A DNA stretch of 64,000 nucleotides from positions 1 to 64,000 of the forward strand of contig BPHE01000011.1 of the NCBI GenBank assembly GCA_026003395.1, written 5' to 3'. Made by a program: the position numbers and the translations under genes. Positions 59,232 through 64,000 of the stretch are shown here, piece after piece. Source of the stretch: Vicingaceae bacterium (lineage in GTDB: Bacteria; Bacteroidota; Bacteroidia; Flavobacteriales_E; Vicingaceae). Each line of letters starts with the position of its first letter. The first letter of the stretch is position 1. The notes beneath the pieces are model-generated. The model was not told the DNA's origin. It made no database searches and saw only the letters and a list, made by a program, of their open reading frames with translations.

Positions 59232-60382
59232 AGTCCTGTAATTTCAAATCCGACATTTAACCATAACAAAATATCATCCGGTATTTTTCCTATACGTTTT
59301 GAAGATCTTTTATTTCCTAAACGAACAATGATGGTTTTTTGTTTCGGAATAACGAAAATATATTGTCCTTTAATGCCTCTGGCATAAAAAATTTCTTGAT
59401 CCTTGTATTTCATCAACCAAATTTGATATCCATAATAATCCACAGGGTCTCCATAACTGTCGATCGTCATGCAAGGTGTGATCATTTGTTGAAAATACCC
59501 CCGGGGTACAATTGTTTCATTATCAATTTTCAAACTATCCATCAACAATTTGCCAATTTTGGCAAAATCGCGAGCAGTGGCATGAAAACAACAATAGGAT
59601 TTTTCATCCCCGCGGTTATCGATCAACCAATAAGCTTCATGTTCGGCAATTTTACTCCACACTTTTTCTTCAAAATAACCGGATATGTTTTTTTTGATTT
59701 GATTGCTTACGATGAATGAAATCAACAATGTATTTCCTCCGGTGTAGAAAAAATGCCTGCCCGGAGGCATGCTTGATTGATATTGCAGTGTACGTTTTCG
59801 GATGTCTTTTCCGTAATAAACTTTTGCCATATAACCAAACGGATTGTCATAACTTTCTTCAAAATCTATCCCCGAGGACATTTGAAGCAAATGCCTCAAT
59901 CTTATTTGTCGGGCATATGGACCTTTCAATTCAGGCAGATATTTGGTTACATAATCAGTATCAGATTCAAGAAATCCATCTTTTATAGATATCCCCGCTA
60001 TAATGGCGGTGATTGTTTTGGCTACCGAGAACGAATTGGATACCGTTGCGCTGTCATAACCGTCAAAATATTTTTCCCAAATTAATGAATCGTTTTTTAC
60101 TACGAGAAATGCTTTGGTTTCAAGTTGGATCATACTGTCCAAAATCAACTCGTCAAGTACATAATTGTTGTAATCCATTGATTTGGGCCAAGGTTGACCA
60201 CCGGGTGTTAACAAGTGATAATCAAACCTTTTGTAATCGTCCAAATTAGGCCCGGTTGATCCGATCAGGTAGGTAGTTCTTATGGCTTTAAGCAGATGCA
60301 AATTATCGCTTAATGCAAGTATCAAATACACACCTGCAACAATCGCCAAAAGTATAACTGCTATTGATCGAAAATTTTTCAC
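59228..60382 (-). CDS. Beta-lactamase-family serine hydrolase
   Basis: A 384-residue membrane-anchored or secreted hydrolase. An N-terminal hydrophobic helix (residues 6-25) precedes the class C beta-lactamase/DD-peptidase fold: nucleophile motif SVAK (Ser119, Lys122) in VSNSFSVAKTITAII, LRHLLQMSSGIDFEESY, FFYTGGNTLLISF at the Tyr site, and GIKGQYIFVIPKQKTIIVRLG near the third site. Members include esterases and D-amino peptidases; true lactamase activity is unlikely. Translation starts at GTG. It diverges from the T9SS cargo gene. Confidence 0.83.
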   Translation of the reverse strand: MKNFRSIAVILLAIVAGVYLILALSDNLHLLKAIRTTYLIGSTGPNLDDYKRFDYHLLTPGGQPWPKSMDYNNYVLDELILDSMIQLETKAFLVVKNDSLIWEKYFDGYDSATVSNSFSVAKTITAIIAGISIKDGFLESDTDYVTKYLPELKGPYARQIRLRHLLQMSSGIDFEESYDNPFGYMAKVYYGKDIRKRTLQYQSSMPPGRHFFYTGGNTLLISFIVSNQIKKNISGYFEEKVWSKIAEHEAYWLIDNRGDEKSYCCFHATARDFAKIGKLLMDSLKIDNETIVPRGYFQQMITPCMTIDSYGDPVDYYGYQIWLMKYKDQEIFYARGIKGQYIFVIPKQKTIIVRLGNKRSSKRIGKIPDDILLWLNVGFEITGL

Positions 60383-60439
60383 TTTTAATTAGTTTGAAAG
60401 TAAATTTACTAATTTAGCCACTCTGTTTAAAAGGTAAAA

Positions 60440-61285
60440 ATGCATAAAAAATTTATATTTTTTACAATTTTTCTTTTTTTTATATTTACCAAAGCTTCCG
60501 GACAATGCGCCGCTTTTGTTCAAATATCGGCCAATCCTGCCGGTCAAGTTTGTAAGTTTCAATCTGTAACTTTTCAAGCGATACCAACCAACGGGGGAGC
60601 AAATCCTCAATATTTTTGGATTATTAACGGTGACACTGTCGATTATGATGACACATACACAGGATCTTTTTCACAAGACCGGGTGATTCAGGTGATGATG
60701 ATTTCATCGATGAATTGCGATCCCGATACGGTTTTTGCCACTTATAATCTCGATGTAATGAACTTTACCGCCGATGGTTTGACCAAAACCATTTATTGCA
60801 ATGACGATTTTGCCGACATTCAATTAACCAATATGCAAGATGGTCGTGAACCTTATATGTTTGTTTTGGACGGGCAATTTAAAGGATCATCGGGATATTT
60901 TGAAAAAGTGACTCCCGGAGGCCATGTTTTATCTGTCACCGATAATAATGGATGTCGGGACACAGTGCCATTGACCGTTGTAAAGGCAGAATGTCCTCCC
61001 ATCGAGCCCGTTCCGGTTTTATCTCCCAATGGGGATAACCGTCTTGATTTCTGGATCATCATAGATATTGACAAATATCCCGATAACGAAGTTTATATTT
61101 TTGACCGTTGGGGGCAAAGGGTTTTCTACAAAAAAGGATATAAAAACATTCCGGGTGAAGCATGGGATGGCACTTATATGGGCACACCTTTGCCGGAAGC
61201 AGCATATTATTATGTAATAGACCTGAAAGCGCAAGATTCGGAGGGAACCAAAAGAGTTAAAGGCGCTGTAAGCATAGTAAGATGA
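60440..61285 (+). CDS. Secreted protein with T9SS type B (gliding-associated) C-terminal domain
   Basis: A 281-residue exported protein. A signal peptide (IFLFFIFTKASGQ) is followed by two small Ig-like parts with cysteines, then a type B sorting domain: VLSPNGDNRLDFWIIIDIDKYPDNEVYIFDRWGQRVF, EAWDGTYMG and YYYVIDLK to VKGAVSIVR. Type B cargo usually depends on a neighbouring PorP/SprF, and exactly such a gene follows with a four-base overlap. It is short for its class and may be an anchoring or adaptor protein. Confidence 0.88.
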   Translation: MHKKFIFFTIFLFFIFTKASGQCAAFVQISANPAGQVCKFQSVTFQAIPTNGGANPQYFWIINGDTVDYDDTYTGSFSQDRVIQVMMISSMNCDPDTVFATYNLDVMNFTADGLTKTIYCNDDFADIQLTNMQDGREPYMFVLDGQFKGSSGYFEKVTPGGHVLSVTDNNGCRDTVPLTVVKAECPPIEPVPVLSPNGDNRLDFWIIIDIDKYPDNEVYIFDRWGQRVFYKKGYKNIPGEAWDGTYMGTPLPEAAYYYVIDLKAQDSEGTKRVKGAVSIVR

Positions 61286-62187
61286 AGAAAAAGTCCAACA
61301 TATTGCTGTTTTTGCTCACAATCTCTGCCTTTATTTTGAAAGGGCAACAAACCGCACAATTCAGCAATTATCTTGTTAATTATTTCGGGCAAAACCCGGC
61401 TGCCATGGGTCTCAACAGGTGTGTCGACATAAAATTTGGAGGCAAATTACAATGGTTGGGATTTGAGGGAGCGCCGCATTATTATTTCTTTTCCGTCACA
61501 ACTCCCATTCTCAAAAAAAATTATTCAAAAGTACGGCATTATGCAGGGGGATATATTTTACTCGACAACCAACATATTTTTTCTTCTACCTACATTAAAT
61601 TGGCCTATTCTCTACATCACCGCATCAGCAGAGGATGGTATGCCGGCTATGGGATTTTCGGAGGTATAAAGCAAGTGAGTGTTGCCAATATTGTGAGTGA
61701 CCCGGCTATCAATGGTGCTGCCCTACATTATCCTGACTTAATGCCGGGTATTATTTTTTATAATTCCAAAACTATGTTGGGACTGGGAATAGAGCATATC
61801 ATCCCCAAAAGAATAAAATCTTTGGACAACGGACGTTTTCGCAATCAATATTATTTCACCGGATCAAAAAAAATAGAAGGTGGCAATTATCATGATTACA
61901 TGCTTTCATTTAACCTCAAATGGGGATACCTGGCACCACCTGCATTGGACTTAAACGCCATGTTAATTAAAAATAAATTTAATTTAGGTCTTGGTTACAG
62001 GGTTGGAGAAGCAATAATCTTACAATTAAGATTCAGAATCAATACACTAATTATAGCTTATGCGTTCGATTTTCCACTTAACCGAAAAAGGTGGTTTACT
62101 ACCAACTCCCACGAATTGATTTTGGGATTCTCAAAATGTGGTTCACCTCAAGACAAAGAAGAATATTTCTGCCCGGCATACCAATGA
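61282..62187 (+). CDS. PorP/SprF-family type IX secretion membrane protein
   Basis: A 301-residue outer-membrane protein: signal peptide ending KGQQ, then TAQFSNYLVNYFGQNPAAMGLNRCVDIKFGGKLQWLGFEGAP, the family start, then repeated barrel strands (AGGYILLDNQHIFSSTYIKLAYSLHHRI) and the last strands around LNAMLIKNKFNLGLGYR. SprF proteins help partner cargo reach the surface through T9SS. It is coupled (ATGA) to the type B cargo gene and followed by the SprB-like adhesin gene. Confidence 0.88.
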   Translation: MKKKSNILLFLLTISAFILKGQQTAQFSNYLVNYFGQNPAAMGLNRCVDIKFGGKLQWLGFEGAPHYYFFSVTTPILKKNYSKVRHYAGGYILLDNQHIFSSTYIKLAYSLHHRISRGWYAGYGIFGGIKQVSVANIVSDPAINGAALHYPDLMPGIIFYNSKTMLGLGIEHIIPKRIKSLDNGRFRNQYYFTGSKKIEGGNYHDYMLSFNLKWGYLAPPALDLNAMLIKNKFNLGLGYRVGEAIILQLRFRINTLIIAYAFDFPLNRKRWFTTNSHELILGFSKCGSPQDKEEYFCPAYQ

Positions 62188-62272
62188 TCTTGCAACATTT
62201 TTTCATTTTCTTCCGTCTATTTATTAACAATTTATAACTTTTATTAACTTTACACTTTTCAGAATTTGTGTG

Positions 62273-64000
62273 ATGAACAAATACAGCTATAAATTATTGT
62301 TTTCTTTCAAGCTTGTTATTTTATTGATCTTTTGTGTTTCCGGTTTATATTCTCAAAGAGTATTTTATTTTACCAACCGGACCGGCCAATGGGACAATCC
62401 CGAAAATTGGATTTCCGATAACAATGAAAAGTCCCTGCCCGGGAAGGAGGATATTATTGTGTTTCACCCAAAATACTTTAAGAAACATACCAACTCCACC
62501 ATCAAAATGTCTAAAGACATAAAAATTAATACCCTGAAAATTTATGTTTCAAATCTACATTTTATCGGTGAAGGTAGTTTACATTTAAAAAGTTTACAAA
62601 ATTTCGGAGAAAACAACCTCTTTGATATCCCTTCCATAATCATTGAAAATCCTGATGAAAATGAACTTCCGGTTTTAGAAAATTTCCAAGGAAAAATCAT
62701 TCTTAGAACGGGCGATAGTTTTAAACCGGTTTATCATTGGATATTCCCGGAGGCGGAATTGGTTTTTGAAAAGGGATTGTTTGTATTCAATCGTGTTGAT
62801 ATTGTTTGCCGTAAAATAACTGTTGCAAAAAAAGCCGGATTGGTTTTAGACAACAATCGTCTTTATGTACAAACTATCAATGACGATTTTAAAAAAATTG
62901 AACAGAACAATGATTCAAAAATCTATTTTTTAAACCCCGGAAATCAAAATTCTCATCTTACAAATGTAAATAAAATCTCTCTTGAACAATATAAATTATT
63001 AACCTCCGTAAGTGTACAAAATGATACGGTATGTGCCAATTCATGTATAGGGTCATTGACCGCCAATATAAATTGCACATGCAATAATGGTTGTTCTATT
63101 GATTGGATACCGGGCAATCCTCCGGGAGATGGCACGCCAACTATTTATAATCTATGTCCGGGGTCATATCAAATCAAGGTTACAGACAATTGCACCGGCC
63201 AAAATCATTATGCATCTGCCACCGTAGTTTCCTATATACCTATATCCATAGACACACAAACAGTCATTAACGCTACATGTAAAGATTCTTGCAATGGATC
63301 TATTTCTTTAACGGTTGTAGGAAGTACCTTTACTTATACTTTTAACTGGAGTACCGGATTTAGTGAAACAACATCGGGCACAAGCAGTATTTCCAATTTA
63401 TGTGCCGGGAATTATTGGGTGCATGTTTATGATGGAGTCATTTGTGATACTGTTTTTTACTTTACCGTCAACGAACCGAATTATGTCGATCCGAATGCTA
63501 CCGGATACATGACATTATGTTTTGGAAGTTGTGATGGAACTGCCGTTTCTAATCCAACAGGAGGTACTCCCCCTTATGTGTCTTACCAGTGGAATGACCC
63601 ATTAAACCAAACCACTTCAACAGCCACAAATTTATGTCCAGGTACTTATACCGTAACGGTAACTGATGCCAATGGTTGCATAGGAGTGGATACCGTAACC
63701 ATCTTGTCTCCCCAAAATTTCAATTTGGATACTATCCACGTGAATGTTAGTTGCGGAGGGGCTTGTGATGCCACAATTGGAGTCAATGTCTTGAGTGGAG
63801 GCACTCCGCCCTATACGCATAGTTGGAGCAATGGTGCCAATACACCCATTATTTCAAATTTATGTCCGGGTGTATATTCCGATACTATCAGAGATGCCAA
63901 CAATTGTGACACTATCGTAACATTTGTCGTCACCGAACCAGCCCCCCTTTCAATCTTTACCAATGTGTATCCGGCTTTATGCAAAGGGCAGTGTAATGGT
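62273..64000 (+). CDS. SprB-repeat surface adhesin, N-terminal part
   Basis: Partial; the frame is open from ATG 62273 to the right edge, 576 codons. A signal peptide (LVILLIFCVSGLYSQ) is followed by about 210 residues of beta-helix-like sequence (FTNRTGQWDNPENWIS, a cell-wall/adhesin-type start) and then cysteine-bearing repeats of roughly 65-75 residues: C..SCNGSI...V, then GGTPPY..SW or QW, NLCPGTYTVTVTDANGC, and a TEP or SP end. Three full copies and parts of others are seen. This is the SprB repeat of gliding adhesins carried by T9SS. The rest lies outside the window. Confidence 0.85.
   Translation, partial: MNKYSYKLLFSFKLVILLIFCVSGLYSQRVFYFTNRTGQWDNPENWISDNNEKSLPGKEDIIVFHPKYFKKHTNSTIKMSKDIKINTLKIYVSNLHFIGEGSLHLKSLQNFGENNLFDIPSIIIENPDENELPVLENFQGKIILRTGDSFKPVYHWIFPEAELVFEKGLFVFNRVDIVCRKITVAKKAGLVLDNNRLYVQTINDDFKKIEQNNDSKIYFLNPGNQNSHLTNVNKISLEQYKLLTSVSVQNDTVCANSCIGSLTANINCTCNNGCSIDWIPGNPPGDGTPTIYNLCPGSYQIKVTDNCTGQNHYASATVVSYIPISIDTQTVINATCKDSCNGSISLTVVGSTFTYTFNWSTGFSETTSGTSSISNLCAGNYWVHVYDGVICDTVFYFTVNEPNYVDPNATGYMTLCFGSCDGTAVSNPTGGTPPYVSYQWNDPLNQTTSTATNLCPGTYTVTVTDANGCIGVDTVTILSPQNFNLDTIHVNVSCGGACDATIGVNVLSGGTPPYTHSWSNGANTPIISNLCPGVYSDTIRDANNCDTIVTFVVTEPAPLSIFTNVYPALCKGQCNG

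Noticed and set aside
60403-60415. Short palindrome AGTAAATTTACT-like sequence in the divergent gap before the type B cargo gene
   Set aside because: Twelve AT-rich bases are easily met by chance in this genome and no regulator gene is adjacent.
1-64000. CRISPR arrays, rRNA or tRNA genes
   Set aside because: No regularly spaced repeats, no conserved rRNA segments and no cloverleaf-like sequence with a TTCRA loop were recognised. A covariance-model scan would be needed to exclude a small RNA.

Overview
The window comes from a low-GC member of the Bacteroidota, most likely a gliding-type environmental lineage (Flavobacteriales, Cytophagales or Chitinophagales grade). The support is a PorW/SprE lipoprotein of the type IX secretion system (T9SS), T9SS type A and type B sorting domains, a PorP/SprF protein, a SprB-repeat adhesin running off the right edge, an Omp28/DUF6029 pair, and many start-proximal matches to the Bacteroidota promoter box TAnnTTTG. 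I saw no rRNA, tRNA, CRISPR array, insertion sequence or phage gene.

Layout. 1-6.5 kb: end of mtaB, lgt, a SPOR protein, a PH-like membrane protein, a coiled-coil stress-type protein, a PfkB kinase and the Omp28/DUF6029 envelope pair. 6.6-12.5 kb: a six-gene minus-strand operon with mqnC (menaquinone by the futalosine route), haaO, deoC, an aldehyde dehydrogenase, an aldehyde dehydrogenase-like protein with no catalytic half, and cysQ. 12.5-17 kb: pepA-pdxA, methylmalonyl-CoA epimerase, a T9SS cargo protein and a polysaccharide deacetylase. 17-19 kb: an ArsR-controlled sulfur-transfer operon (three rhodaneses, DUF6132, thioredoxin) with a clear palindromic operator. 19.3-22.4 kb: a 56-residue membrane protein, then fumC-pdxJ-esterase. 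22.4-26.3 kb: an ALDH8-type dehydrogenase, a glycosyltransferase and an OppC-type permease. 26.3-35.5 kb: a two-component system, ferritin, a polybasic secreted protein, a YfiR-TPR-PP2C signalling operon and PorW. 35.6-41.3 kb: bactofilin, AtpZ, ribF, a leucine-rich-repeat protein, dprA, gdhA and an acyltransferase. 41.3-45.8 kb: yraN-ldcA-frr, then two haem lipoproteins, a DUF5777 barrel and YceI.

The accessory region is 45.9-55.3 kb. A type III-like restriction-modification pair (mod and res) encloses a TrlF-like PHP/ATPase gene and an AlbA_2 (Schlafen-type) gene. Mod carries about six frame changes in some 330 bp, and the TrlF-like gene carries one more at a short A-run. These are the only frameshifts I detected in the window. 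The arrangement is the best candidate here for an unusual system, but reads must first show whether the breaks are real.

55.6-64 kb: an oligopeptide ABC ATPase, a lipoprotein, a 3'-5' exonuclease, a conserved hypothetical protein, a serine hydrolase and the T9SS type B cargo/PorP/SprB-like block.

Themes that work together: vitamin B6 synthesis (pdxA, pdxJ), part of the kynurenine pathway (haaO and an ALDH8-type enzyme), deoxyribose catabolism (deoC and ALDH), oligopeptide uptake (OppC-like and OppDF-like genes at separate loci) and surface export by T9SS. Start codons were chosen by reading the sequence. Family assignments rest on motif recognition without database searches.
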